Source: Rhizobiaceae bacterium (GTDB lineage: Bacteria > Pseudomonadota > Alphaproteobacteria > Rhizobiales > Rhizobiaceae). From it: 64,000 nt of DNA. Location of the stretch: contig JAEPMJ010000001.1 of assembly GCA_017644005.1 (NCBI GenBank), positions 1,302,001-1,366,000 on the forward strand. The letters run 5' to 3'. The notes beneath the pieces are model-generated. The model had not been told where the DNA came from. It made no database searches and worked only from the letters and a program-made list of their open reading frames with translations. Each line of letters starts with the position of its first letter. Positions within the stretch are counted from its first letter, which is position 1. This document shows positions 19,471 to 28,601 of the stretch, piece after piece. The position numbers and the translations under genes were made by a program.

Positions 19471-20871
19471 TCAGTAGCGGTAGTGGTCCGGCTTGAAGGG
19501 ACCCTGCGGCGTAACGCCTATATAGGAGGCCTGCTCGTCGGAGAGCTCGGTCAGCGTTGCACCCAGCTTGTCGAGATGCAGGCGGGCCACTTTCTCGTCG
19601 AGATGCTTGGGGAGGACGTAGACCTCGTTCTTGTACTGGTCGGACTTGGCCCACAGCTCGATCTGAGCCAGCACCTGATTGGTGAAGGACGCCGACATCA
19701 CAAAGCTCGGATGGCCGGTGGCGTTGCCGAGATTGAGCAGGCGACCTTCAGAGAGCAGAATCATGCGGTTGCCGCCGGGGAACTCGATCATGTCGACCTG
19801 GGGCTTCACATTGGTCCATTTCAGGTTGCGCAGCGCGGCAACCTGAATCTCGTTGTCGAAGTGGCCGATATTGCCGACGATCGCCATGTCCTTCATCTTG
19901 CGCATGTGATCGATGGTGATGACGTCTTTGTTGCCTGTCGTGGTGATCACGATGTCGGCGGTCGGAGCGGCATCTTCCAGCGTCACGACCTCATAGCCAT
20001 CCATCGCCGCCTGCAGAGCGCAGATCGGATCGACCTCCGTGACACGCACGCGCGCGCCGGCGCCGCGCAGCGACGCAGCCGAACCCTTGCCGACATCGCC
20101 ATAGCCGCAGACAACAGCAACCTTGCCGGCCATCATGACGTCGGTGGCGCGGCGAATGCCGTCGACCAGCGATTCCTTGCAGCCGTATTTGTTGTCGAAT
20201 TTCGACTTGGTGACGCTGTCATTGACGTTGATTGCAGGGAAAGGCAGCAGGCCCTTCTTCTGAAGCTGGTAAAGCCGATTGACGCCGGTCGTGGTTTCTT
20301 CCGATACGCCGCGGATCGCATCACGTGTCCTGGTAAAGAAGCCGGGGCTTGCGGCCATGCGCTTCCTGATCTGGGCGAAGAGTATCTCTTCCTCCTCATT
20401 ACCGGGCTTCGACAGAACGTCCTCGCCGGCTTCGGCGCGGGCGCCAAGCAGGATGTACATGGTGGCGTCGCCGCCATCATCGAGGATCATGTTGGAGGGC
20501 TCGCCGTCCGGCCATTGGAAGATCTGATCGGTGTAACCCCAGTATTCCTCCAGCGTTTCACCCTTGATGGCGAAAACGGCCGTGCCGCCGGCGGCTATTG
20601 CCGCCGCTGCATGATCCTGGGTGGAGAAGATATTGCAGGAGGCCCAGCGAACGTCGGCGCCCAGCGCCTTCAGGGTCTCGATCAGAACGGCCGTCTGAAT
20701 GGTCATATGCAGCGAGCCGGAGATGCGCGCGCCCCTGAGCGGCTTTGTGTCGCCAAATTCCTCGCGGCAGGCCATCAGGCCCGGCATTTCGGTTTCGGCG
20801 ATTTCGATTTCCTTGCGGCCCCATTCGGCCAAACCGATATCGGCAACGACATAGTCGTTTGCTGTCGTCAT
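19471..20871 (-). CDS. ahcY: Adenosylhomocysteinase
   Basis: AhcY reversibly hydrolyses S-adenosylhomocysteine to adenosine and homocysteine, relieving product inhibition of methyltransferases. The NAD-binding [20 protein letters not shown] loop, the [14 protein letters not shown] segment and the C-terminal KPDHYRY are all diagnostic. The ORF extends five codons upstream, but GCGGAG before ATG 20871 and the [12 protein letters not shown] start argue for 466 aa. A perfect palindrome upstream looks like a SahR operator, so expression probably responds to S-adenosylhomocysteine. A hairpin terminator follows. Confidence 0.97.
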   Translation of the reverse strand: MTTANDYVVADIGLAEWGRKEIEIAETEMPGLMACREEFGDTKPLRGARISGSLHMTIQTAVLIETLKALGADVRWASCNIFSTQDHAAAAIAAGGTAVFAIKGETLEEYWGYTDQIFQWPDGEPSNMILDDGGDATMYILLGARAEAGEDVLSKPGNEEEEILFAQIRKRMAASPGFFTRTRDAIRGVSEETTTGVNRLYQLQKKGLLPFPAINVNDSVTKSKFDNKYGCKESLVDGIRRATDVMMAGKVAVVCGYGDVGKGSAASLRGAGARVRVTEVDPICALQAAMDGYEVVTLEDAAPTADIVITTTGNKDVITIDHMRKMKDMAIVGNIGHFDNEIQVAALRNLKWTNVKPQVDMIEFPGGNRMILLSEGRLLNLGNATGHPSFVMSASFTNQVLAQIELWAKSDQYKNEVYVLPKHLDEKVARLHLDKLGATLTELSDEQASYIGVTPQGPFKPDHYRY

Positions 20872-20980
20872 GTGATCGCTCCGCAATGTCCAATGTGAAG
20901 GGTATATCCGCCGTGGCGCCCGGGCGCGCGGATCAGACTGGCTGACTGCCTAGCAGATCGCAGCCGGCGCCTCAATAGGA

Positions 20981-20998
20981 TATAAAGAAATCTTTATA
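20981..20998. promoter_or_regulatory. SahR-like operator upstream of ahcY
   Basis: TATAAAGA-AA-TCTTTATA is a perfect 8-bp inverted repeat with a 2-bp spacer, 110 bases before the ahcY start. It resembles the ATAAAG...CTTTAT palindromes assigned to the ArsR-family regulator SahR in proteobacteria. The regulator gene is not in this window, so the assignment rests on sequence resemblance and the target gene. Confidence 0.65.
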
Positions 20999-21011
20999 CG
21001 GCTATGTGTGC

Positions 21012-21299
21012 TCAGATTTCCTCGCCAAACCCGGAGGACACCAGCTCCTCCAGAGCGTCGAGGGCAGCTAGTGCATCCGGACCCCGGCCGCGCACGGCGA
21101 TGGAACAGCCGGTGCTCGCTGCGAGCATCATAAGCCCCATGATCGAGGTGCCGCCAACGGTAACGCCGTCCTTTTCCACCTCGATCACGGCATCGAAGCC
21201 GGACACCGTTTCCACAAATCTGGCCGATGCGCGGGCATGAAGACCACGCTTGTTGACGATGACGAGTTCGCGGGAATGCGGTGGAGTGTCTGCTGCCAT
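21012..21299 (-). CDS. ptsH: HPr-family phosphocarrier protein
   Basis: This 95-aa HPr-like protein has the phospho-histidine in NKRGLHARASARF and the regulatory serine region VGGTSIMGLMMLAAS, the site used by HPr kinase. It passes phosphate from enzyme I to EIIA proteins. No sugar-specific EIIB or EIIC gene is nearby, so it more likely serves a regulatory PTS (PTS-Ntr-like) than sugar uptake. Its start codon immediately follows the stop of the EIIA gene upstream, implying cotranslation. Confidence 0.93.
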   Translation of the reverse strand: MAADTPPHSRELVIVNKRGLHARASARFVETVSGFDAVIEVEKDGVTVGGTSIMGLMMLAASTGCSIAVRGRGPDALAALDALEELVSSGFGEEI

Positions 21300-21701
21300 C
21301 TATTTTGCGGCCAGAACCTGGCTGGCGACATTGATGTATTTGCGGCCGGCCGTCTGCGCCTGTTCAAGCGCGGAAGGCAAATCGTCGTTGCGCCTGACGC
21401 TTGTCAGCTTGATCAGCATCGGCAAATTGACACCGGCAACGACCTCAATCTTGCCCGGCTGCATGACTGAGATAGCCAGATTGGAGGGCGTGCCGCCGAA
21501 CATGTCGGTGAGAACGATCACACCGGTGCCGCTGTCGGCCCTGCCAACCGCTTCCAGAATATCGACCCGACGTTTCTCCATGTCGTCGTCAGCGCCGATC
21601 GACACCGTTTCCAGACCGTCCTGCGGGCCCACAACATGCTCGACGGCATGTTTGAATTCTTCCGCGAGTCGACCGTGCGTCACGAGCACGAGACCGATCA
21701 T
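21300..21701 (-). CDS. PTS EIIA component, mannose family
   Basis: The 133-aa protein matches the EIIA-Man fold, with the active-site histidine in VLVTHGRLAEEF and the conserved GVIVLTDMFGGTPSN loop. In alphaproteobacteria this stand-alone EIIA, with HPr and a short HPr kinase, forms a regulatory phosphorelay without a dedicated permease. Gene order here is hprK, EIIA, HPr on the minus strand, directly downstream of chvI-chvG. Its exact targets are unknown. Confidence 0.92.
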   Translation of the reverse strand: MIGLVLVTHGRLAEEFKHAVEHVVGPQDGLETVSIGADDDMEKRRVDILEAVGRADSGTGVIVLTDMFGGTPSNLAISVMQPGKIEVVAGVNLPMLIKLTSVRRNDDLPSALEQAQTAGRKYINVASQVLAAK

Positions 21702-21735
21702 ATTGTTGCAGGCTCCCGTTGTGGGCGAACTACTC

Positions 21736-21751
21736 GGCCTCCCGGGAGGCC
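21736..21751. repeat. 16-bp perfect palindrome before the EIIA gene
   Basis: GGCCTCCCGGGAGGCC is a perfect 16-bp inverted repeat with no spacer, located in the 143-bp gap between hprK and the EIIA gene, 35 bases upstream of the EIIA start. It could be a protein-binding site or an mRNA hairpin. I cannot assign a regulator. Confidence 0.5.
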
Positions 21752-21844
21752 ATTCGACAGGGGCGCTATCTTGTCGACGACTATCGCGTTGACAACCCCA
21801 ATTTTGCCGGCGTCGCTACCAAAACGATATTATCTTGCTGCTTT

Positions 21845-22300
21845 TCAGTCCATGCTGGCCACAAAGGGCGGCGATTCCAGATAGGCACGGATCGCCAGAG
21901 CCGCCTGATGGGCATTTCTGCGCGGCAGGCGCAGCTGCGGCACTGTGACGCCGGCCAGCACTGCCGGGCGCGCTTCCTGAAAGCGCGGCACCGCATCTTC
22001 GGGCAACAGTTCGACCACCAGATCAACGACCGCCGCGGGCTCAAACGCGATGGCGGACGGCCTGTGGCCGCGGACCTCCACCAGGCCGGACGTCGTCGCC
22101 GGAGCACGAGCGATCAGCCGGCCCTGCTCCGGCTCAAGCAACAGCTGATCGTCGCAAACAAGGCGCACAAAGCGACCCGATGCGCGGCAATAGTCGATCA
22201 GGGCCAGGCAAAGCCCGGTCTTGCCGGAACCGGACGGGCCGGTGACGACAATGCCGCGGTCTGCGATCACCAGCATCGAGGCATGCAGGTTTTGCGGCAC
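21845..22300 (-). CDS. hprK: HPr kinase/phosphorylase, short alphaproteobacterial form
   Basis: This 151-aa protein keeps only the catalytic domain of HprK. The P-loop VVTGPSGSGKTGLCLAL and the VDLVVELLP region are present, and the Firmicutes-type N-terminal domain is absent, as usual in alphaproteobacteria. It should phosphorylate HPr on the conserved Ser. Its start abuts the chvG stop with no gap. That links carbon/PTS signalling to the ChvG/ChvI envelope and acid-stress system. Confidence 0.93.
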   Translation of the reverse strand: MPQNLHASMLVIADRGIVVTGPSGSGKTGLCLALIDYCRASGRFVRLVCDDQLLLEPEQGRLIARAPATTSGLVEVRGHRPSAIAFEPAAVVDLVVELLPEDAVPRFQEARPAVLAGVTVPQLRLPRRNAHQAALAIRAYLESPPFVASMD

Positions 22301-24088
22301 CTATCTCGGCTCGGCCGGCAGCGAAATGATGAAACGGGCACCGCGGATGTCGCCGGGTTTGGCGCCGATGATGTTCTCCGCAGTCAGCGTGCCGCCATGC
22401 GCCTCGATGATCTGGCGGCTGATGGAAAGCCCCAGGCCGGAGTTCTGGCCAAACGAGTCACCTTCCGGACGGTCGGTGTAGAAGCGTTCGAAAATCCGCT
22501 CCAGCGCATCCGGACGAATACCCGGGCCATTGTCCTCGATGGCAACGACGACCCGCCGGGCGGAGCGCGAGAGGCGCACGACGATGCGCCCGTTTTCGGC
22601 AGGTGCGAAGGATCGTGCGTTTTCGATCAGGTTCGTCACCACCTGACCGAGCCGCAGTTCATGCCCGTTAACGGCGAAACCGCGCGCGCCGGACGGCAGT
22701 TTGTCGACCTTGAGTTCGATATCGACCGGTTTGTGGCTCCGGTTGAGCTCACGCGAAACGGCAATTACCTCGGTCAGGAACTTCCTCATATCGAGGTTTT
22801 CGGCATCGACCCTTGCGAGCTCGGCATCGAGCCGCGATGCATCCGATATGTCGGTGATCAGGCGGTCGAGTCGGCGTACGTCATGCTGGATCACCTCAAG
22901 CAGCCGGGCGCGTGCGGCTTCGGTCTTGGCGAGCGGCAGTGTTTCCACCGCACTGCGCAGCGAGGTAAGCGGATTTTTCAGCTCATGGCTAACGTCGGCG
23001 GCGAAACTCTCTATCGCCTCGATTCGGGCATAAAGCGCGTTGGTCATCTCCCTCAGGGCAATCGAAAGGTTGCCGATCTCGTCCTGACGTTCGGAGAAAT
23101 CCGGGATTTCCTCACGGCTCTTGACCCCGCGCTTGACCCGAACCGCCGCTGCCGACAGGCGCCGGAGCGGATTTGCGATCGTAGATGCCAAAAGCAGGGA
23201 GAGTATCGCGGTAACGATTGCGGCAACGCCAAAGACGCGGAAGATGGCGCGGCGCTCGGCCGCGACGATCTTGTCAATGTCGCCGCCCTGTGTCGACAAG
23301 AGCAAAGTTCCAAGCACCGCGCGAAAGCGCTGGATCGGAACCGCCACCGACACGATCATCTCGCCCTGCTCGCTTACCCTCACAACCGTGGAGGGAGCGC
23401 CCGCCAGTGCGTTCATGACTTCCGGAAACGCCGCGCCGTTGCCGCCAGGCTGCTCGTAATAGACCGGCAGGTCCGAGCGCCGGAACAAATCGGCGATAAT
23501 TTTCTGGGCACGGTCGATGAGGCCGGGCTCTTCCTCCGTCACCGGCTCCAGCTCGTAGCGCAAAACCTGGCCGCGGGAGTAGAGATGCCGCGAATCAAGC
23601 AACAGGTTGGCGTCGCGATCGTAAATGCGGGCGCGGGTGCGGGTCGGCGAGATCAGCCGCCGCAAAACAGGAGCCACACGTTCCGGATTGATCGGGAAAT
23701 GAAGGCTGTCCAGCTGATCGGTGGTTGGCGGCAGGCTTTCACCGGCCTGCAACTCGAGCAATCTCTCCGGGTCGATACTGATGGAGTCGGTTTCCACCGT
23801 GGCGGAGGCCGCAACCGCGCCGGCGATGATCTCGCCCTGTGTCATCAGGCTCTCGACGCGCGCGTCTATGAGACCGTCGCGGAACTGGTTCAGGTAGAGA
23901 ATGCCAACAACCAGCACGCCCAACGCCGCCAGATTGAGAAACAGGATGCGCCGGGTGAGACTTGAAAAGACATAATGGCCCAGCAGCCGGCGCAGCGGGC
24001 GGGTGAGCACACCGCTCACATGGCTCAGAAAGCCATATTGCGGGGCCTGCTTCCGGCTCCGGTTTTTGCTGTCGGCGGCAATCGCCAT
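22301..24088 (-). CDS. chvG: Sensor histidine kinase ChvG (ExoS family)
   Basis: This 595-aa sensor has a first transmembrane helix near residues 48-66, a periplasmic stimulus-sensing domain, a second helix near 260-280, a HAMP linker and a HisKA core with phospho-acceptor His368 in ADVSHELKNPLTSL. The N box (QVVTNLIENARSF) and G boxes (EDNGPGI, GLGLSISRQI) are intact. ChvG/ExoS with ChvI controls acid response, envelope polysaccharide, motility and symbiosis or virulence genes in rhizobia and relatives. The gene lies 19 bases after chvI and abuts hprK. Confidence 0.95.
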   Translation of the reverse strand: MAIAADSKNRSRKQAPQYGFLSHVSGVLTRPLRRLLGHYVFSSLTRRILFLNLAALGVLVVGILYLNQFRDGLIDARVESLMTQGEIIAGAVAASATVETDSISIDPERLLELQAGESLPPTTDQLDSLHFPINPERVAPVLRRLISPTRTRARIYDRDANLLLDSRHLYSRGQVLRYELEPVTEEEPGLIDRAQKIIADLFRRSDLPVYYEQPGGNGAAFPEVMNALAGAPSTVVRVSEQGEMIVSVAVPIQRFRAVLGTLLLSTQGGDIDKIVAAERRAIFRVFGVAAIVTAILSLLLASTIANPLRRLSAAAVRVKRGVKSREEIPDFSERQDEIGNLSIALREMTNALYARIEAIESFAADVSHELKNPLTSLRSAVETLPLAKTEAARARLLEVIQHDVRRLDRLITDISDASRLDAELARVDAENLDMRKFLTEVIAVSRELNRSHKPVDIELKVDKLPSGARGFAVNGHELRLGQVVTNLIENARSFAPAENGRIVVRLSRSARRVVVAIEDNGPGIRPDALERIFERFYTDRPEGDSFGQNSGLGLSISRQIIEAHGGTLTAENIIGAKPGDIRGARFIISLPAEPR

Positions 24089-24107
24089 TCACAGCTGCTC
24101 CGCGACT

Positions 24108-24809
24108 TCACGCCTCACGGAAGCGGTAACCCACGCCGTAAAGCGTCTCGATCATGTCGAACTCGCCATCGACCGATTTGAACTTCTTGCGCAGCCGCTT
24201 GATGTGGCTGTCGATCGTGCGGTCATCAACATATACCTGCTCATCATATGCCGAATCCATCAATGCGTCTCGGCTTTTCACCACGCCCGGACGCTGCGCC
24301 AGCGAGTGCAGGATGAGAAATTCCGTCACCGTGAGGGTGACCGGCTCGCCTTTCCAGGTGCAGGTATGGCGTTCCTGATCCATGACGAGCTGCCCGCGTT
24401 CCAACGACGCCGACTGGGTGCCCACCGTCTTGGCGCCGGTTTCACGCGCACTTGCGCGCCGCAGCACGGCGCGGACGCGTTCGACAAGAAGACGCTGCGA
24501 GAACGGCTTGCGGATAAAGTCGTCGGCGCCCATCTTGAGGCCGAAGAGTTCGTCGATTTCATCGTCCTTCGAGGTCAGGAAGATCACCGGCAGGTCGGTC
24601 TTCTGGCGCAGACGGCGCAGAAGCTCCATTCCGTCCATGCGCGGCATTTTGATATCCAGAATTGCCATGTTCGGCGGCCGCGCCGCCAAGCCTTCCAGCG
24701 CTGAGGCGCCGTCAGTGTAGGTCTCGACGCGGTAGCCTTCGGATTCCAGGGCGATCGACACCGAGGTCAGGATATTACGGTCGTCATCGACAAGAGCGAT
24801 TGTTGCCAT
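24108..24809 (-). CDS. chvI: Response regulator ChvI (OmpR family)
   Basis: ChvI is an OmpR-type response regulator: a receiver domain starting [22 protein letters not shown] with the phospho-Asp in [13 protein letters not shown], then a winged-helix DNA-binding domain ending GVGYRFREA. The ORF track opens 43 codons upstream, but ATG 24809 with GGGAGC upstream matches the family start and gives 233 aa. It is divergent from pckA, and in Agrobacterium and Sinorhizobium ChvI is known to affect pckA expression. Confidence 0.96.
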   Translation of the reverse strand: MATIALVDDDRNILTSVSIALESEGYRVETYTDGASALEGLAARPPNMAILDIKMPRMDGMELLRRLRQKTDLPVIFLTSKDDEIDELFGLKMGADDFIRKPFSQRLLVERVRAVLRRASARETGAKTVGTQSASLERGQLVMDQERHTCTWKGEPVTLTVTEFLILHSLAQRPGVVKSRDALMDSAYDEQVYVDDRTIDSHIKRLRKKFKSVDGEFDMIETLYGVGYRFREA

Positions 24810-25165
24810 ATCAAAGTGCTCCCTCATAATCGGCGTCCCTTCCATCTTGGGAAGATGCCTTGTGGCGGACAAATTTAGTACAAAATGTGGCAGCGCCCCA
24901 TATACCAGATCCGATATGTGCAGCTTTCCTGCCGGCATGGCGGATCAGAGTGCCGGCCATTGCGTTATCCACATTTACAGAAATTCACCGCCTTTAAACG
25001 ATTTAGGAATTTTTCAAATTTTTTAAATCGATTAATGATTTGAAAATACTCGCTTATTCTGTTTTGGCACAAAAAGTCCGCTCTGATTGGTCCTTTGGCC
25101 GCCCGGCGCGGGAACACCCAGCATTCCCGGCCGACAGCGCCAACACCAAACAAGCGAGAGGGAGC
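24810..25165. promoter_or_regulatory. 356-bp divergent chvI-pckA control region
   Basis: This gap must hold the promoters for chvI-chvG-hprK and for pckA. The pckA-proximal half is strikingly AT-rich around 24975-25065 compared with its GC-rich surroundings, including CAAATTTTTTAAATCGATTAATGATTTG, with TTAAATCGATTAA as an imperfect palindrome. I did not recognise a defined operator, and no gene is supported there. Confidence 0.55.
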
Positions 25166-26776
25166 ATGACCGAGCAAGGTACGCGTAATCCCGAAAACGG
25201 AATCGAGACCATCGGACTGACCGGAACCGGCACTGTCCGCTACAATCTGACCGAAGCCGAGCTTTACGAACATGCGCTGCAGCGCGGCGAAGCCCAGCTT
25301 ACCGCCGACGGCGCGCTTGTGGCTTACACCGGGCAGCATACGGGCCGTTCTCCCAAGGACAAGTTCGTGGTGCGCGATGCGTCCACCGATGCGACGGTCT
25401 GGTGGGACAACAACGCGGCGATAGCGCCGGAGAATTTCCAGCTCCTTTTCGACGATTTTCTCGACCACGCGAAAGGCCTCGAGCTCTACGTTCAGGACCT
25501 TTCGGGCGGGGCGGACGCCGAACACCGGCTGCCGACGCGGGTGATTACGGAATTCGCCTGGCATTCGCTGTTTATCCGTAACCTCCTCATTCGTCCCGCA
25601 CGGGCCGACCTTGCCGGCTTCATCCCGCAGTTCACGATTATCGATCTGCCGTCCTTCCGTGCCGATCCGGCTCGCCACGGCACGCGCAGCGAAACGGTGA
25701 TCGCCATCGATTTCAGCCGCATGCTGGTTCTGATCGGTGGCACCGCCTATGCCGGCGAGATGAAGAAATCGGTCTTCACAGCGCTCAACTATCTGCTGCC
25801 GGAAAAAGGCGTGATGCCAATGCACTGCTCGGCCAACGAAGGCCCGGCAGGTGATGCTGCGGTTTTTTTCGGCCTGTCCGGCACCGGCAAGACCACGCTT
25901 TCGGCTGATCCGTCGCGCACACTGATCGGCGATGACGAGCATGGCTGGGGGTCTGCCGGCATCTTCAATTTCGAAGGCGGCTGCTATGCCAAGACAATCC
26001 GCCTTTCGGCCGAGGCCGAGCCGGAAATCTTCGCCACCACGAAACGTTTCGGCACGGTGCTGGAAAATGTCGTGCTCGACGAAGTGCGCGCACCCGATTT
26101 CAACGACGGCAGCCGGACCGAAAACACGCGCTGCGCCTACCCGCTGCACTTCATTCCGAACGCAAGCGACACGGGGCGCGCAAGCCATCCGAAGAACATC
26201 ATCATGCTGACAGCCGATGCGTTCGGCGTATTGCCGCCCATTGCACGCATGACTCCCGCGCAGGCAATGTACCACTTCCTGTCCGGCTACACCGCCAAGG
26301 TGGCCGGCACCGAACGCGGCGTCAGCGAACCGGAAGCCACCTTTTCGACCTGTTTCGGTGCTCCCTTCATGCCGCGACATCCGTCGGAATACGGCAATCT
26401 GCTGCGTGAGCTGATTGCCGAGCACGGAGTCAATTGCTGGCTGGTCAATACCGGCTGGACGGGCGGTGCATATGGCACGGGCCAGCGCATGCCGATCCGC
26501 GCGACCCGGGCGCTGCTGGCGGCGGCGCTCGACGGCTCGCTCGCTGACGCAGAATTCCGCACCGACCCGAATTTCGGCTTCGAGGTGCCGCTGGCAGCCG
26601 AGGGCGTGGACACGGCGATTCTCGATCCGCGTTCGACCTGGGCCGACCCGGCCGCCTATGACGCGCAGGCGCGCAGGCTTGTCGGCATGTTTATCGACAA
26701 TTTCGCCAAGTTCGAGAGCCATGTCGATGCGACAATCGCAGGCGCGGCACCCCGGCTCAACGTCGCCGCCGAGTAG
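25166..26776 (+). CDS. pckA: Phosphoenolpyruvate carboxykinase (ATP)
   Basis: PckA decarboxylates and phosphorylates oxaloacetate to PEP, the entry to gluconeogenesis on organic acids. The kinase P-loop [16 protein letters not shown], the metal/substrate loop [20 protein letters not shown] and the Arg-containing [14 protein letters not shown] are all present. The ORF track starts at 25040, but GAGAGGGAGC before ATG 25166 and family length (536 aa) favour the later start. A terminator hairpin lies just downstream. Regulation by ChvI is plausible from the shared divergent region. Confidence 0.97.
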   Translation: MTEQGTRNPENGIETIGLTGTGTVRYNLTEAELYEHALQRGEAQLTADGALVAYTGQHTGRSPKDKFVVRDASTDATVWWDNNAAIAPENFQLLFDDFLDHAKGLELYVQDLSGGADAEHRLPTRVITEFAWHSLFIRNLLIRPARADLAGFIPQFTIIDLPSFRADPARHGTRSETVIAIDFSRMLVLIGGTAYAGEMKKSVFTALNYLLPEKGVMPMHCSANEGPAGDAAVFFGLSGTGKTTLSADPSRTLIGDDEHGWGSAGIFNFEGGCYAKTIRLSAEAEPEIFATTKRFGTVLENVVLDEVRAPDFNDGSRTENTRCAYPLHFIPNASDTGRASHPKNIIMLTADAFGVLPPIARMTPAQAMYHFLSGYTAKVAGTERGVSEPEATFSTCFGAPFMPRHPSEYGNLLRELIAEHGVNCWLVNTGWTGGAYGTGQRMPIRATRALLAAALDGSLADAEFRTDPNFGFEVPLAAEGVDTAILDPRSTWADPAAYDAQARRLVGMFIDNFAKFESHVDATIAGAAPRLNVAAE

Positions 26777-26798
26777 TCATTCTGCAACTCGATCCAGC

Positions 26799-26826
26799 AG
26801 GGCCCGCCATCGCGCGGGCCCTTTGC
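26799..26826 (+). terminator. Terminator after pckA
   Basis: AGGGCCCGC and GCGGGCCCT form a perfect 9-bp stem with a 6-nt loop, followed by a weak T run (TTGCATT), 22 bases after the pckA stop. Confidence 0.75.
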
Positions 26827-26859
26827 ATTGGCGAGGGTGTGGCGTAGACCGAACCCGTT

Positions 26860-27297
26860 ATGACGAGTACGGGTATCACAGAAATCGCTCCCGGCGTGAC
26901 GGTTGCCGAAGCCGACCTTGAAGAGCAGTTCATCCGCTCGTCGGGGCCGGGCGGGCAGAATGTCAACAAGGTGGCGACGGCAGTGCAGCTGCGATTTGAC
27001 GCCCTCAACGCCCCAGGACTTCCCGACGCGGTGCGGACAAGGCTTTTCCGGCTCGCCGGCCAGCGCGCCACCAAGGAAGGCACCGTTATCATCGAGGCCA
27101 GCCGCTACCGTACCCAGGAACGCAACCGCGAAGATGCGCGCGAGCGGCTGTTCGCTCTGATAGCTGAAGCAGCGAAGCCACCGCCGCCGCCGCGCAAGAA
27201 AACCCGTCCTTCCAAGGGCGCGGTGGAACGGCGCCTGAAGGCAAAGGCGGGACGCTCGCAGCTGAAAAAGATGCGCGGCCGCGTCGATCGCGAATGA
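26860..27297 (+). CDS. arfB: Alternative ribosome-rescue factor ArfB
   Basis: ArfB (YaeJ) hydrolyses peptidyl-tRNA on stalled non-stop ribosomes. The catalytic GGQ lies at residues 31-33 in SSGPGGQNVNKVATAV, and the C-terminal tail is rich in Lys and Arg (RKKTRPSKGAVERRLKAK), as needed to enter the empty mRNA channel. The length of 145 aa is right for ArfB and excludes full-size RF1/RF2. The stop overlaps the upstream extension of the next ORF but not its real start. Confidence 0.95.
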   Translation: MTSTGITEIAPGVTVAEADLEEQFIRSSGPGGQNVNKVATAVQLRFDALNAPGLPDAVRTRLFRLAGQRATKEGTVIIEASRYRTQERNREDARERLFALIAEAAKPPPPPRKKTRPSKGAVERRLKAKAGRSQLKKMRGRVDRE

Positions 27298-27380
27298 CCC
27301 TTCAGACCGATTTGGACTTTCCATTCGCGGCATCGGATGCAAAAGTTCATACCGAACCAACAAATGAGGAGGCTCACAGG

Positions 27381-27833
27381 ATGGGCATATTCGATTTCGT
27401 CAAGAATGTGGGCAAGAAGCTCGGTATCGGGGATGACGAAGAAGCTCCGGACGCCGACAGCCTCAAAAAGGAACTCGATTCACATTCGCTCGGCACCGAT
27501 GATGTGAAGATCGAGGTGGTGGGCGACAAGGCGGTTCTGAAGGGCGTTGTTTCGGACCAGTCGGTATTCGAAAAGGCAGTCGTGGCCGTCGGCAACACGC
27601 TGGGCATTTCCAAGGTCGAAGCGGACGAACTGACCCTGAAGGCCGAGACAGCGAAGGAGCCGGTGTTCTACACGGTCAAGAAGGGAGACAACCTCTGGAA
27701 GATCGCCGAGGCCAATTACGGCAAGGGCAAAGGTGCCAAGTACCCCGTCATCTTCGAAGCCAACAAGCCGATGCTGAAAGACCCGGACAAGATCTATCCC
27801 GGCCAGGTGCTGCGCATTCCCGCGCTCGACTGA
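27381..27833 (+). CDS. BON and LysM domain protein (Kbp/YgaU-like)
   Basis: This 150-aa protein has an N-terminal BON domain (about residues 25-85) and a C-terminal LysM domain starting VFYTVKKGDNLWKIAEANYG and ending YPGQVLRIPALD. The layout matches E. coli Kbp/YgaU, a potassium-binding stress protein, and no signal peptide is visible. The ORF track begins 29 codons earlier, but GAGGAGG precedes ATG 27381. A strong terminator follows, so the transcript likely ends here. Confidence 0.92.
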   Translation: MGIFDFVKNVGKKLGIGDDEEAPDADSLKKELDSHSLGTDDVKIEVVGDKAVLKGVVSDQSVFEKAVVAVGNTLGISKVEADELTLKAETAKEPVFYTVKKGDNLWKIAEANYGKGKGAKYPVIFEANKPMLKDPDKIYPGQVLRIPALD

Positions 27834-27855
27834 CGCCGACGTACCGAATCTAAAG

Positions 27856-27891
27856 AGGCCGGTTTCGGGTTGCCCGGAACCGGCCTTTTTT
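27856..27891 (+). terminator. Strong rho-independent terminator after the LysM gene
   Basis: A 14-bp stem with one G-T wobble (AGGCCGGTTTCGGG pairing with CCCGGAACCGGCCT) closes a 3-nt loop and is followed by TTTTTT. It lies 22 bases after the BON/LysM stop. Confidence 0.92.
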
Positions 27892-27904
27892 GTGATGAAC
27901 GGCC

Positions 27905-28522
27905 ATGCAATCGCTTCCCGACGGTATCCGCCATCTCCCCGCCTGTCTCGACACTGCCGCACAACGGCTGCTGGTGAACGACATTCGCGCGGTCGTGACC
28001 GCAGCGCCGCTCTACACGCCGGTCATGCCACGCACCGGCAAGCAAATGAGCGTTCGCATGACCAATTGCGGAGAGCTCGGCTGGGTGACCGACAAGGAAC
28101 GCGGCTACCGTTACCAAGCCACACATCCCGTGACAGATGAACCGTGGCCAGCAATTCCCGAAAGGCTGCTGGATGTTTGGCGAGCGGTGACCGGCGATCC
28201 GCGCGATCCGCAGGCGTGTCTGATCAACTTTTACGACGCGACTGCGAAGATGGGGCTCCACCAGGACCGCGACGAAGAAGATCTTACGGCGCCCGTAGTG
28301 TCAATTTCTCTCGGTGACAGCTGCCTGTTCCGTGTCGGCGGCACCAAGCGCAACATGCCGACGACTTCCTTTCGACTGGAAAGCGGCGATGTCGTCGTGC
28401 TTGGCGGAGCGGGGCGGCTCGCCTTTCACGGGGTGGACCGTATCTACGCCGGAACCTCGCCATTGCTCAAAAACGGAGGACGGATCAATCTGACGCTGAG
28501 GCGGGTGAACTACCCCGGATAG
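27905..28522 (+). CDS. alkB: DNA oxidative demethylase AlkB
   Basis: AlkB removes 1-methyladenine and 3-methylcytosine lesions oxidatively with Fe(II) and 2-oxoglutarate. The iron-binding HxD lies in MGLHQDRDEEDLTAPVVSISLG, the distal His in GRLAFHGVDRIY, and the 2-oxoglutarate Arg in GRINLTLRRVN. The 205-aa length fits the bacterial enzyme. The start lies just behind the upstream terminator, so it needs its own promoter in a very short gap. No Ada-type regulator is adjacent. Confidence 0.95.
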   Translation: MQSLPDGIRHLPACLDTAAQRLLVNDIRAVVTAAPLYTPVMPRTGKQMSVRMTNCGELGWVTDKERGYRYQATHPVTDEPWPAIPERLLDVWRAVTGDPRDPQACLINFYDATAKMGLHQDRDEEDLTAPVVSISLGDSCLFRVGGTKRNMPTTSFRLESGDVVVLGGAGRLAFHGVDRIYAGTSPLLKNGGRINLTLRRVNYPG

Positions 28523-28601
28523 CTACGCAAATGCTTGCTTAACAAATCGAAACTACCCTTCTACACGAAGAAGAACGACCCACGAGGGTGAGCACGTAGC
28601 G

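Noticed and set aside
19243-20898. 551-aa plus-strand ORF antisense to ahcY
   Set aside because: It is explained by the codon bias of ahcY on the opposite strand and spans the terminator, which a real gene would not be expected to do.
21719-23965. 748-aa plus-strand ORF antisense to hprK and chvG
   Set aside because: It lies wholly opposite well-supported chvG and hprK coding sequence, has no recognisable domain and no ribosome binding site. Long antisense frames are common in GC-rich genomes because stop codons are rare.
24965-26722. 585-aa minus-strand ORF antisense to pckA
   Set aside because: It mirrors pckA exactly and shows His/Arg/Gly-rich shadow composition without known domains.
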